Source of the DNA: Photorhabdus cinerea
Lineage (GTDB): Bacteria > Pseudomonadota > Gammaproteobacteria > Enterobacterales > Enterobacteriaceae
NCBI RefSeq assembly: GCF_011189575.1
Contig: NZ_PUJW01000008.1
Location: 1 to 64,000 of the forward strand
DNA length: 64,000 nucleotides
Reading direction: 5' to 3'
This document shows positions 8,463-17,570 of the stretch, piece after piece; the stretch's first letter is position 1, and every line of letters begins with the position of its first letter. The translations under genes were made by a program, and so were the position numbers. The notes beneath the pieces are model-generated. The model saw only the letters and a list, made by a program, of their open reading frames with translations, was not told the origin of the DNA and searched no databases.

Positions 8463-8687
8463 ATGAAAATAAATATAGTGATATGTGCTCTTATCTATTT
8501 ACAAGCAGGGTTGTTTGAAGACCGAGGTGGAGTGGATGGCATTTTGCATAATAACCGTCACCTGAAAGAAACCTTATTGCAGAAAGGGTATCAGGTTGAA
8601 TCCAGCGAAGTTTCCAGCGGTCACGACTATATCTCATGGTGTGAGACGTTGTATCACGGGACACAGTCGTTAGTAGCAAGGTGGTAA
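8463..8687 (+). pseudogene. C-terminal remnant of a Fes/IroE-type esterase
   Basis: The 74-residue frame carries the end of a siderophore-esterase-like alpha/beta hydrolase: LQAGLFEDRGGVDGILHNNR (strand and acidic turn), LKETLLQKGYQVESSEVSSG, then GHDYISWCETLYHG, where GHDY holds the catalytic histidine of the family. Family members exceed 250 residues; the nucleophile region and everything upstream are missing. The first ten residues (MKINIVICAL) do not belong to the family, and there is only a purine-rich stretch before the ATG. It is read as a deletion remnant, though a short translated peptide cannot be excluded. Confidence 0.65.
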
Positions 8688-8700
8688 ATTTGGTGTATTT

Positions 8701-8734
8701 TTTTCACATAATTGTCACATAGTTTATTTAGTAT
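8701..8734 (+). promoter_or_regulatory. Pho box and promoter of phoA
   Basis: Two PhoB heptamers, TTTTCAC (8701-8707) and TTGTCAC (8712-8718), are separated by four bases (ATAA) as in the canonical Pho box and are followed by ATAG. A TAGTAT -10 element (8729-8734) starts 10 bases after the second heptamer, matching the E. coli phoA layout. PhoB control on phosphate starvation is therefore expected. Confidence 0.8.
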
Positions 8735-8792
8735 CCCTTTTAGTAGATAACGATAGTTTTTACTCCGATTGTTTTTTAACAAGGAAACCTAA

Positions 8793-10235
8793 ATGTCTCA
8801 AAAATATACAAAGAATTTGATTGCAGTTATGATTTCAGCCTTAATTTCAGGAGTCAGCCTGCCAGTGTTGGCAGATAGCACTCAGAAGGTTAATCAAATT
8901 ATGGCGGAAGATCGTGCAGTAAAAGGCAATATTACTGAATTTGGTGGTGCTCGTCGTATGACTCACAATCAGACTAAGGCATTAAAGGCGGCAATTAATA
9001 ACCATAAAGCTAAAAATGTTATTTTGTTTATTGGTGATGGGATGGGCGATTCTGAAATTACTATCGCCCGTAACTATGCAAAAGGTGCTGGTGGATTTTT
9101 CAAAGGCATTGATGCTTTGCCATTTACTGGACAATATACACACTATTCTCTCGATAAAAAGACCCATAAACCTAACTATGTGACTGATTCTGCCGCTTCT
9201 GCTACAGCTTGGGCTTCTGGCGTAAAAACCTATAATGGGGCATTGGGCGTTGATGTATTTGGTAAAGATCACCAAACCTTGCTTGAGCTGGCAAAAGCGA
9301 ATGGCAAAGGGACAGGCAATGTCACAACGGCTAGAGTGCAGGATGCTACACCGGCGGCACAGTATGCGCATGTGACCGACCGTGATTGTTCTGGCCCGAA
9401 AGAGACGGCAGAAGAATGTCCGACGAATGCGTTGGAAAATGGTGGACGAGGTTCCATCACAGAACAGCTGCTAGTGGCTCGTGCTGATGTGACATTAGGT
9501 GGTGGTGCTAAGATTTTCACCCAGAAATCTATGGCTGGAGATGGAAAAGGTAAAACGCTGGAAGATCAGGCACAAGAACAGGGCTACCAGCTGGTAAGGG
9601 ATGCTAAATCACTGGCATCAATTACCGAAGCAAACCAGAAAAAACCGCTATTAGGTCTGTTCCATAAAGGCAATATGGATATTGCCTGGGAAGGGCCTAA
9701 AGCGGTTTATCACGGTAATATTGATAACCCTCCGGTGAGCTGTAAAGTGAACTCCAAACGGAATCCTGATGCGCCAACTTTGGCACAGATGACAGCGAAA
9801 GCTATCGATCTGTTGAAAGAAAATAAGAATGGTTTCTTCTTGCAAGTAGAAAGTGCTTCTATTGATAAGCAGGATCACAAAGCTAACCCTTGTGGGCAGA
9901 TTGGTGAAACGGTTGTATTGGATGAGGCGGTTCAAGTTGGCCTGAAATATGCACGTGAACACGGTGATACATTAGTGATTGTCACGGCTGATCATGCTCA
10001 CTCTAGCCAGATTATTGAAGCTGAAGTGAAGTCTCCAGGACTGACTCAAGCATTGATTACCAAAGATGGTTCAGTAATGGTAGTGAGTTACAGTAATTCT
10101 GAGGGGAAAGCTCAGGAACATACGGGTACTCAGCTCCGTGTTGCTGCTTATGGCCCTCAGGCAGCGAATGTTGTTGGTTTGACCGACCAGACAGATCTGT
10201 TCTTCACTATACGTAATGCAATGGAATTAAAGTAA
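8793..10235 (+). CDS. phoA: Periplasmic alkaline phosphatase
   Basis: PhoA releases phosphate from monoesters in the periplasm. A signal peptide (residues 1-27, ending SLPVLA-D) precedes the enzyme. The metal-site motif IGDGMGDSE (D82), the nucleophile segment TDSAASATAW (S133, equivalent to mature S102 of E. coli) and the histidine motifs KQDHKANPCGQIGE, TADHAHSSQ and HTGTQLR are all intact. Length 480 aa is close to E. coli's 471. The segment VESASID has Ser where E. coli has Gly. It is a single-gene unit with its own Pho box and terminator. No neighbouring pho regulator or pst genes are present. Confidence 0.97.
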   Translation: MSQKYTKNLIAVMISALISGVSLPVLADSTQKVNQIMAEDRAVKGNITEFGGARRMTHNQTKALKAAINNHKAKNVILFIGDGMGDSEITIARNYAKGAGGFFKGIDALPFTGQYTHYSLDKKTHKPNYVTDSAASATAWASGVKTYNGALGVDVFGKDHQTLLELAKANGKGTGNVTTARVQDATPAAQYAHVTDRDCSGPKETAEECPTNALENGGRGSITEQLLVARADVTLGGGAKIFTQKSMAGDGKGKTLEDQAQEQGYQLVRDAKSLASITEANQKKPLLGLFHKGNMDIAWEGPKAVYHGNIDNPPVSCKVNSKRNPDAPTLAQMTAKAIDLLKENKNGFFLQVESASIDKQDHKANPCGQIGETVVLDEAVQVGLKYAREHGDTLVIVTADHAHSSQIIEAEVKSPGLTQALITKDGSVMVVSYSNSEGKAQEHTGTQLRVAAYGPQAANVVGLTDQTDLFFTIRNAMELK

Positions 10236-10324
10236 TTTTTACAGATGATGTATTAAATGGTGAAAGTTGAGAATAAGGTTATTTTTAATATCCTGCCCGT
10301 TAAGTCAGATTTTTTGATTAGCCC

Positions 10325-10655
10325 AGATAAGCCCACTTTAAAGTGGGCTTACTGTGTACCTTCGGCTATTAAACTGCTTGAATATCCACTGAATATTGAT
10401 CTGATTATTGTTTCACACAGAAATTCAATTAATTCATTTAACTAATTATTTTTGTGATTATTAATCTATTGACGAATAAGAGGTTAATATTAATTTGTTG
10501 AAAAGGAACATATTTTCTTTTCATGTAAAGTGAAGAGATAAATGGTAATGATTTATAGTGTTTTGTTTTAATAATGATCACAAAATTGACTCAACAAGGC
10601 TTACATTTTTGACATAAGACTGATATTGTTCAATAAAAATAATTATAATGTTTAG
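10325..10655 (+). repeat. Left part of the duplicated unit, copy 1 (non-coding)
   Basis: This AT-rich segment aligns with 14864-15193, starting in the palindromic terminator and continuing through TTAATTCAT, ATTAATATTAATTTGTTGAA, AATGAAGAGATAAATGGT-like stretches to AATAATTATAAT. It contains a plausible -10 TATAAT (10644-10649) preceded at 17 bases by TGATAT, and probably carries the promoter of the carbamoyltransferase gene. From 10656 to 10879 the leader continues without a counterpart in copy 2. No coding capacity is evident (434 bases between 10446 and 10879). Confidence 0.8.
10329..10350. terminator. Terminator of phoA
   Basis: AAGCCCACTTT/AAAGTGGGCTT is a perfect palindrome about 90 bases after the phoA stop. 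The homologous hairpin recurs at 14868-14889 as part of the duplicated unit. Confidence 0.7.
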
Positions 10656-10879
10656 ATAATAAATTTCAAAGAAATATTATATAAAGTAAAAAGTTAGCAG
10701 TTATTTCTATTGTGAAATCAGTATTGATATGTTGTAGCGTGTTATTGTTTTTTAATAAAAGTATTTGATGAATATTTCAATCGATAAATGGAAATAAGAT
10801 ATATGATTTACTTTAAAATAATAAATAGTAACGCGATCTGTATTTATTCTTAAATCTAACGAAGATAGGGTATAACGCT

Positions 10880-12652
10880 ATGAATATAATAGGTATCTCT
10901 GCAAATTTCCATGATTCCTCCTGTGCACTGATTAGTGATGGTCAATTAGTAGCAGCTGTTTCAGAAGAGCGATTTTCTAGACTTAAAAATGATTCCAGAT
11001 TGCCAGTTAGAGCTTTCAGGTATTGTTTAGAAGAGGGCGGGATTGATATTACTGATGTTGATTGTGTCGCTTATTATGAGAATCCGTATAAAAAGCTGTC
11101 CAGGCAACTCGCTTCCAATTTTAACTTTTCTGCTACCGATGGCCTTCATTGGTTGGATTGTCACAAACCATTTCGTGATATCACTGAAATATTAGGGTAT
11201 GAGAAAGAGATTAAATTTTACGATCATCATATGGCTCATGCCGCCGGGAGTTATCTATTTTCTGGTTTCACCGACGCAGCTATATTAACTTCCGACGGTG
11301 TAGGTGAATGGGAAACATCTACTTTTGGTTATGCGCAAGGCGATAGTATTAATTTATTCGAGAAAATCGAATATCCCAATTCAGTCGGTCTCTTTTATAG
11401 CACTATTACTAACTATCTGGGATTTAAAGTACTCAGTGGTGAATATAAAGTCATGGGATTGGCACCTTATGGTAAGCCAATATATACCGATAAGTTGCGA
11501 GAAATGTTCGGCACGGAAAATAAGTTCAGTTTTAAACTGAACATGCAATTCTTTGACTTTAGCCAAATGAATCGAATGTATACGGATGCTTTTATCGACT
11601 TGATTGGCTTTCCTCCAAGAGAGCAAGAATCTGTGATGCTGCAACATCATATGGATTTAGCGAAAAGTTTGCAGGTTGTGCTGGAAGAGATTCTCATCGA
11701 ACAAGTTTATAATTTGCGCGAAAAAGTTGATTCCATAAATTTATGCTTATCAGGTGGTGTGGCACTAAACTGTGTTGCTACCCATGCTATCCGTAAGACA
11801 GGTCTCTTTGATAATATTTTTATTCCTCCGGCGGCTGGAGATTCTGGTTCTGCCTTGGGTGCAGCTGCATTGGCTCATATTGAGATAACGGGAAAACGAC
11901 ACAGTAACGAACCATTTACAAATCCTTATCTTGGCCCGAAGTTTAATAATGAAAATATATTGGAAATGCTAACTTTAATGGAGATTGAAGCTTTAGATTT
12001 CCGGGAAGATAGAGAAAGTTTTGAGCAGACTATTGTTGAAATGCTGACCAATGGCAAAGTCATTGGCTGGTTTCAAGGACGGATGGAATTTGGCCCGCGA
12101 GCTTTAGGAGCACGAAGTATTATTGCTGATCCCAGAGATTCTTCTATGCGAGATCGGCTAAATGCCTTAGTTAAAAAGAGAGAAGGGTTTAGACCATTTG
12201 CACCCGCTATCTTAGAAGAGGAAGCGGCAAATCATATTGAATTATCAATCCCAACCCCATTTATGCTTGAAACTTGTCAGGTAACGTCAGATTTAAGTTT
12301 ACCCGCAATTACTCATATTGATGGTTCCTGCCGACCGCAAACAGTTACCGCTGATACGAATCCAAAATTTCATTCTTTACTGAAGGCGTTTTATAACGCG
12401 ACGAATTGCCCAATGTTAGTGAATACCTCTTTTAATGTTAGGGGAGAACCGATCGTTTGTACCCCACTGGATGCCATAAGGTGTTTCGGCAATTCAGGCA
12501 TTGATGTTTTGGTATTGGAAGATTTCATTATTGATCGCTCTATGCTTTCTGAAGCATTTTCTGAGATGGCAGCAAGAGAGTTTAGCCTTATTAAGGCACC
12601 AAATGATCTATTTACCGGGCAAGCTATAGAAGCTATTTATACTTTTATCTAG
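10880..12652 (+). CDS. NodU/CmcH/TobZ-family O-carbamoyltransferase
   Basis: Members use carbamoyl phosphate and ATP to place a carbamoyl group on a hydroxyl of an antibiotic, sugar or Nod factor. The N-terminal Kae1-like domain shows NFHDSSCALI (H11), YDHHMAHAAGSY (115-125, metal-binding histidines) and TSDGVGEW (D139). The C-terminal YrdC-like domain shows GRMEFGPRALGARSI. Length 590 aa is usual. No biosynthetic cluster surrounds it; the only partner is the SGNH gene 28 bases downstream, so the two form an operon. The acceptor is unknown. The last codons (EAIYTFI) reappear after the ERIC at 15321-15344 as the trace of a deleted second copy. Confidence 0.88.
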   Translation: MNIIGISANFHDSSCALISDGQLVAAVSEERFSRLKNDSRLPVRAFRYCLEEGGIDITDVDCVAYYENPYKKLSRQLASNFNFSATDGLHWLDCHKPFRDITEILGYEKEIKFYDHHMAHAAGSYLFSGFTDAAILTSDGVGEWETSTFGYAQGDSINLFEKIEYPNSVGLFYSTITNYLGFKVLSGEYKVMGLAPYGKPIYTDKLREMFGTENKFSFKLNMQFFDFSQMNRMYTDAFIDLIGFPPREQESVMLQHHMDLAKSLQVVLEEILIEQVYNLREKVDSINLCLSGGVALNCVATHAIRKTGLFDNIFIPPAAGDSGSALGAAALAHIEITGKRHSNEPFTNPYLGPKFNNENILEMLTLMEIEALDFREDRESFEQTIVEMLTNGKVIGWFQGRMEFGPRALGARSIIADPRDSSMRDRLNALVKKREGFRPFAPAILEEEAANHIELSIPTPFMLETCQVTSDLSLPAITHIDGSCRPQTVTADTNPKFHSLLKAFYNATNCPMLVNTSFNVRGEPIVCTPLDAIRCFGNSGIDVLVLEDFIIDRSMLSEAFSEMAAREFSLIKAPNDLFTGQAIEAIYTFI

Positions 12653-12680
12653 CATAAACTTAAGTGTTTAGGAAAATAAT

Positions 12681-14813
12681 ATGAATAAATCTAACGTCAA
12701 TACTGAAAAGTTAGCAACATTTCTTTCTGATAATAAAGAAGATGCTTTGGAAGTGATGCGATTAGCTCAAATCTATTTAATGAGTGAAGATCAAAACAAT
12801 AACGATGCTAAATTTTTTAATAACATTCCTTCATGCAGTGAAAATATTGATGGATATACGGCTATCGGGACATGGCATCCAGCGAAAATTGATGGTGAAA
12901 TTATTTTTGTCAGACGTGAACAGTCTGACTCCATTTTTTGGGAAAGCTCACAGCAGCAGCTAACGCTGAATAAGGCAAAAAATGTGAAAAGGATATGCTT
13001 TATCGGTGAGTCTGTCGCGCTTGGCATGCTTTTCTCTCCTCATACTACGCCAGCCAAAACATTAGCGCATTTATTGAATCAGCATACTGATATCGAATGG
13101 GAAGTTATCGATCTTGCAAAAAGTAGCATGAGCTCAGGGGGGTTATTGGAGACTTGTAAGGCAAGCTTACAATTACAACCGGATTATGTGGTTATCCTTG
13201 CGGGTAATAACTGGTTTGGAGATGTGTTATTTGGGCATAATCCACCGTTGGAAAGACGCAGAAATTATGCCAGTGTACTTGCAAATTCAGGTCCTAATGG
13301 AATGGCGGTTGAATATAAGGAAAAGTTGGAAAAGAATACCGAAATATTGATAAACAGAATAGATGCAATATCTAAGGAAAGCGGTGTTGAATTTATTTTT
13401 GCTTTACCGGCAGCCAATTATGCAGATTGGGAACGGAAAACGCCACTTCATTGGTTGGGTAATGGCAAAACCGCTGAGTGGTATGAATTATATCGCCATG
13501 CATCACAAGCAATAATGAGTGGGCAGTATGTTGAAGCTTTAGAATTGGGTCTGAGTATGATCGGTATTGATGGCGGCACTGCGGCGACTTCTAACCGTAT
13601 TGTGGCTAATAGCTTGATTGCATTAAATCGAGCTGAAGAAGCTAAACCATATTTAGACGCGGAATGCAGTTATGCGTTAATGTATGATCTTGTAACACCA
13701 CTTCCAAGTACTCCCTCATTTGTTAAAGAGCGTATTCTCCAACAAAGCGTTGACATCAAAATTATCGATCTAGAATATTACTTCGCTAAGTATTTGGGGA
13801 CGAGTCTGTTAGATGATTCACTTTTTGTTGATTACTGCCATATGACACCGGAAGGTTTTAAAGTTGCGATGTCTTCTGTAGCAGAATGGCTAATTAATCA
13901 TGGAAAAGATAAGTCAGATGTAAACTGGGAGATAATGGCAAGAGAAGACATTGATTTAAATGTATCTTCATATGATTTAGCTGTTTCTTATTTTTATACT
14001 GCTTTATACAACAGTCATATCAATCGACCGATTGATGAAGTCGCGGAAAGAGGGCGAGTAGTTAAGTTATTTGATAAAGCTGTTCAATACTCAGCTGAAA
14101 TACTGGATGTTATGGAGCTTTATATTAAAGCCAGAAGTTGTGAGAGAGGAGCAGGATTTGGCCTAAGTCGAGCAGGGCAAAAGCTACTTGAACTTGTCAA
14201 TTCTCCACACGATTTTTATATTGCTCAAACATCACCAGGCGCAGATGCGCAAACGATTGACGCAATCTGTGAAATACTTAATAAGTACGGTCGTCATGGT
14301 CATGTGTTGAAAGAATATTATCAAAAGAGTTATATTGACCAACTTAAATACGGCGTAGATTTGACTGAACCTCAATATATTGAGCGAACTAGTGCGGTTA
14401 TTAGAGTTTCCGCAGAGCTTGAATTAAATACACGAAGAAATGTTCCATATTTTAAATCATGGTGGCCAACATCATCATTTACGCTGATCACGAGTGGTAA
14501 TCGTGATCTAAATATGGAAATTACCAGCAGAGTTAAGAAATATATCGAAGAAAGTAAAGTCAGGATTTTAATTAACAATGAATTGCTTGAAGAAATCAAG
14601 CCATCATCGGAATGGTCTCGTCGCCAATTAATTATTCCCGGTTCTCTCACTAAACCGGGATTCAATACAGTCACTTTGGAGTGGCCTAAATTAGCACAGG
14701 ATGAAGAGGAGGAAGTGTTGAATATATCATCTCGATATAATAAAGGTTTAAAGACAGAAATATTTCCAGTTTTTGGTGAATTATTCTCATTAAAGGTCTC
14801 TTATTCAGAATAG
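12681..14813 (+). CDS. Large SGNH/GDSL-type hydrolase-like protein, copy 1
   Basis: 710 aa. SGNH blocks are visible: block I IGESVALG with nucleophile S111, block II SSGG (~151-154), block III AGNNW (N176/N177) and block V DYCHMTPEG (D384, H387). Between blocks III and V lies a helical insert with TPR-like repeats (about 265-330: GQYVEALELG, NRAEEAKPYLDAE). After the catalytic domain come a helical region and a C-terminal beta-rich domain (SFTLITSGNRDLNM; FNTVTLEWP). No signal peptide, so probably cytoplasmic. The pairing with a carbamoyltransferase suggests acyl transfer to, or removal from, the same molecule, but that is inference. GC and codon use resemble the host. Confidence 0.75.
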   Translation: MNKSNVNTEKLATFLSDNKEDALEVMRLAQIYLMSEDQNNNDAKFFNNIPSCSENIDGYTAIGTWHPAKIDGEIIFVRREQSDSIFWESSQQQLTLNKAKNVKRICFIGESVALGMLFSPHTTPAKTLAHLLNQHTDIEWEVIDLAKSSMSSGGLLETCKASLQLQPDYVVILAGNNWFGDVLFGHNPPLERRRNYASVLANSGPNGMAVEYKEKLEKNTEILINRIDAISKESGVEFIFALPAANYADWERKTPLHWLGNGKTAEWYELYRHASQAIMSGQYVEALELGLSMIGIDGGTAATSNRIVANSLIALNRAEEAKPYLDAECSYALMYDLVTPLPSTPSFVKERILQQSVDIKIIDLEYYFAKYLGTSLLDDSLFVDYCHMTPEGFKVAMSSVAEWLINHGKDKSDVNWEIMAREDIDLNVSSYDLAVSYFYTALYNSHINRPIDEVAERGRVVKLFDKAVQYSAEILDVMELYIKARSCERGAGFGLSRAGQKLLELVNSPHDFYIAQTSPGADAQTIDAICEILNKYGRHGHVLKEYYQKSYIDQLKYGVDLTEPQYIERTSAVIRVSAELELNTRRNVPYFKSWWPTSSFTLITSGNRDLNMEITSRVKKYIEESKVRILINNELLEEIKPSSEWSRRQLIIPGSLTKPGFNTVTLEWPKLAQDEEEEVLNISSRYNKGLKTEIFPVFGELFSLKVSYSE

Positions 14814-14863
14814 TCTGGTTTTATAATATCTGTATGATCTGCCATCCATTGCTATTTAGTGTA

Positions 14864-15193
14864 AGTAAGCCCGCGCTTTAAAGCGGGCTGATATGTGTGT
14901 CTTTGGCTATTACACGGCCTGAATACCGATTTAATATTGATATTATTCCTATTTTACGCAGAAATTTACTTAATTCATGTAACTAATTATTCTTGTGATT
15001 ATTAATTTGTTGATAAATAATAGATTAATATTAATTTGTTGAAAAGGATCATATTTGATTTTCATGTAAAATGAAGAGATAAATGGTGATGATTTATAAT
15101 GTTTTGTTTTAATAATGATCACAAAATTAACTCGATAAGGTTTACATTTTTTACATAATACTGATATTGTTCAATGAAAATAATTATAATATT
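14864..15193 (+). repeat. Left part of the duplicated unit, copy 2 (non-coding)
   Basis: Homologous to 10325-10655. It begins with the terminator-like palindrome 14868-14889 (AGCCCGC...GCGGGCT), which here also ends the first SGNH gene, and stops abruptly at the ERIC element. The TATAAT element is kept (in AATTATAATATT). The duplication joint on the left is near 14850: both SGNH genes are followed by related sequence up to GCCATCCATT, after which copy 1 switches to the repeat of the phoA-carbamoyltransferase spacer. Confidence 0.8.
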
Positions 15194-15320
15194 TATACCT
15201 TTCATCCTTCAAGTTGCTGCTTTGTTGGCTACACTCACTCACCCCGGTCACAGAGTTATCTATGTTCCCGAGGATTCGCTCCCTTGCCGTCGCGATGCAT
15301 CTTGAAATCCATTGGGTATA
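15194..15320. repeat. ERIC/IRU element, copy 2, at a deletion scar
   Basis: Full 127-bp ERIC (TATACC...GGGTATA). Its left flank is the duplicated promoter region. Its right flank is the last 24 bases of a carbamoyltransferase gene. Relative to copy 1, about 1.97 kb (roughly 10656-12628) is missing at this point. ERIC is transcribed as part of the leader of the second SGNH gene if the upstream promoter is used. Confidence 0.92.
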
Positions 15321-15344
15321 GAAGCTATTTATACTTTTATTTAG
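15321..15344 (+). pseudogene. 3' remnant of a second carbamoyltransferase gene
   Basis: Twenty-four bases encode EAIYTFI and a stop, identical to the end of the gene at 10880-12652 except for one silent T/C change. The following 28-base spacer and the next gene match copy 1 as well. This is the trace of a deleted paralogue. Confidence 0.85.
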
Positions 15345-15372
15345 CATAAACTTAAGTGTTTAGGAAAATAAT

Positions 15373-17505
15373 ATGAATAAATCTAACGTCAATACTGAAA
15401 AATTAGCAAAGTTTCTTTCTGATAATAAAGAAGATGCTTTGGAAGTGATGCGATTAGCTCAAATCTATTTAATGAGTGAAGATCAAAACAATAACGATGC
15501 TAAATTTTTTAATAACATTCCTTCATGCAGTGAAAATATTGATGGATATACGGCTATCGGGACATGGCATCCAGCGAAAATTGATGGTGAAATTACTTTT
15601 GTCAGACGTGAGCAGTCTGACTCCATTTTTTGGGAAAGTTCACAACAGCAGCTGACGTTGAATAAGGCAAAAAATGTGAAAAGGATATGTCTTATCGGTG
15701 AGTCTGTCGCGCTTGGTATGCTTTTCTCTCCTCATACTACGCCAGCCAAAACATTAGCGTATTTATTGAACCAGCATACTAATATCGAATGGGAAGTCAT
15801 CGATCTTGCAAAAAGCTGCATGAATGCGGGGGGATTATTGGAGACTTGTAAGGCAAGCTTACAATTACAACCGGATTATGTGGTTATCCTTGCGGGTAAT
15901 AACTGGTTTTCAGATGTGTTATTTGAGCATAATCCACCGCTGGAAAGACGCAGAAATTATGCCAATGTACTTGCAAATTCAGGTCCTAATGGAATGGCGA
16001 TTGAATATAAGGAAAAGTTGGAGAAGAATGCAGAAATATTGATAAATAGGATAGATGCAATATCCAAAGAAAGCAGTACTGAATTTATTTTTGCCTTACC
16101 TGCATCTAATTATGCAGATTGGGAACGGAAAACGCCACTTCATTGGTTGGGTAATGGCAAAACCGCTGAGTGGTATGAATTATATCGCCATGCATCACAA
16201 GCAATAATGAGTGGGCAGTATGTTGAGGCTTTGGAATTGGGTCTGAGCATGATCGAGATTGATGGCGGCACTGCGGCGACTTCTAACCGTATTGTGGCTA
16301 ATAGCTTGATTGCGTTAAATCGAGCTGAAGAAGCTAAGCCATACTTAGACGCAGAATGCAGTTATGCGTTAATGTATGATCTTGTAACATCATTCCCAAA
16401 TACTCCCTCATTTGTTAAAGAGCGTATTTTCCAACAAAGCGTTGGTATCAAAATTATCGATCTAGAATATTACTTCACTAAGTATTTGGGGACGAGCCTG
16501 TTAGATGATTCACTTTTTGTTGATTACTGCCATATGACACCGGAAGGTTTCAAAGTTGCGATGTCTTCTGTAGCAGAATGGCTAATTAATCATGGAAAAG
16601 ATAAACCGGGTGTAAACTGGGAGGCAATGGCAAGGAAAACCATTGAATTAGACGTATCCCCGTATGATTTAGCGGTTTCTTATTTTTATACTGCTTTATA
16701 CAACAGTCATATCAATCGGCCAATTGATGAAGTCGCAGAAAAAGAGCGAATAGTTAAGTTATTTGATAAAGCTGTTCAATACTCAGCTGAAATACTGGAT
16801 ATTATGGCGCTTTATATTAAAGCCAGAAGTTGTGAGAAAGGAGCAGGATTTAGCCTAAGTCGAGCAGGGCAAAAGTTACTTGAACTTGTCAATTCTCCGC
16901 TTGATTTTCCCGTGGCTCAAACATCACCAGGCACAGATGCGCAAACGATTGACGCAATTTGTGAAATACTTAATAAGTACGGTCGTCATGGTCATGTGTT
17001 GAAAGAATATTATCAAAAGAGTTATATCGACCAACTTAAATACGGTGTAGATTTGACTGAACCTCAATATATTGAGCGAGCTAGTGCGGTTATTAGAGTT
17101 TCCGTAGATCCTGAAGTCAATACGCGAAGAAGTGTTCCATATTTTAAATCATGGTGGCCAACATCATCGTTTACACTGATCACGAGTGGTAATCGTGATC
17201 TAAATATGGCAGTTACCAGCAGAGTTAAGAAATATATCGAAGGAAGTAAAGTCAGGATTTTAATTAACGGTGAATTGCTTGAAGAAATGGAGCCATCATC
17301 GGAATGGTCTCATCGCCAACTAATAATTCCAGGCTCTCTTACTAAACCGGGATTCAATACAGTCACTTTGGAGTGGCCTAAATTGGTGCAGAATGAAGAA
17401 GAGGAAGTGTTGAATATATCATCTCGATATAATAAAGGTTTAAAAACTGAAATATTCCCAGTTTTTGGCGAATTATTTTCACTGAAAGTTTATTATTCAG
17501 AATAA
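15373..17505 (+). CDS. Large SGNH/GDSL-type hydrolase-like protein, copy 2
   Basis: 710 aa, same length as the gene at 12681 with no indels. I count about 58 substitutions by eye, i.e. about 92% identity. All catalytic blocks are kept: GESVALG with S111, AGNNW, and DYCHMTPEG with D384/H387. Changes cluster beside block II (SSMSSGG becomes SCMNAGG), at 180/185 after block III, in the 412-426 linker and around 570-580, which hints at altered substrate choice rather than decay. Its own carbamoyltransferase is gone, so it would be transcribed from the duplicated promoter through an ERIC leader, or act with the first copy's enzyme. Function unknown. Confidence 0.75.
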   Translation: MNKSNVNTEKLAKFLSDNKEDALEVMRLAQIYLMSEDQNNNDAKFFNNIPSCSENIDGYTAIGTWHPAKIDGEITFVRREQSDSIFWESSQQQLTLNKAKNVKRICLIGESVALGMLFSPHTTPAKTLAYLLNQHTNIEWEVIDLAKSCMNAGGLLETCKASLQLQPDYVVILAGNNWFSDVLFEHNPPLERRRNYANVLANSGPNGMAIEYKEKLEKNAEILINRIDAISKESSTEFIFALPASNYADWERKTPLHWLGNGKTAEWYELYRHASQAIMSGQYVEALELGLSMIEIDGGTAATSNRIVANSLIALNRAEEAKPYLDAECSYALMYDLVTSFPNTPSFVKERIFQQSVGIKIIDLEYYFTKYLGTSLLDDSLFVDYCHMTPEGFKVAMSSVAEWLINHGKDKPGVNWEAMARKTIELDVSPYDLAVSYFYTALYNSHINRPIDEVAEKERIVKLFDKAVQYSAEILDIMALYIKARSCEKGAGFSLSRAGQKLLELVNSPLDFPVAQTSPGTDAQTIDAICEILNKYGRHGHVLKEYYQKSYIDQLKYGVDLTEPQYIERASAVIRVSVDPEVNTRRSVPYFKSWWPTSSFTLITSGNRDLNMAVTSRVKKYIEGSKVRILINGELLEEMEPSSEWSHRQLIIPGSLTKPGFNTVTLEWPKLVQNEEEEVLNISSRYNKGLKTEIFPVFGELFSLKVYYSE

Positions 17506-17531
17506 ATGGGTTTTGTAATACCGTATAATTT

Positions 17532-17570
17532 GCCATCCATTTTATAAACTAAATTTATAAAATGGATGGC
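17532..17570 (+). terminator. Strong hairpin after the second SGNH gene
   Basis: A perfect 17-bp stem (GCCATCCATTTTATAAA and its complement) with a CTAAA loop, 27 bases after the stop. No T-run follows, so it may stabilise the mRNA end rather than terminate. Only its first ten bases occur after the first SGNH gene, marking the duplication breakpoint. Confidence 0.6.

Noticed and set aside
10257..10445. 62-codon frame after phoA
   Set aside because: It runs across the phoA terminator palindrome, and the homologous segment in the duplicated unit (14864-15193) does not keep the frame.
15167..15349. 60-codon frame across the ERIC element
   Set aside because: ERIC elements are open in several frames; no ribosome site and no homology to neighbouring genes.
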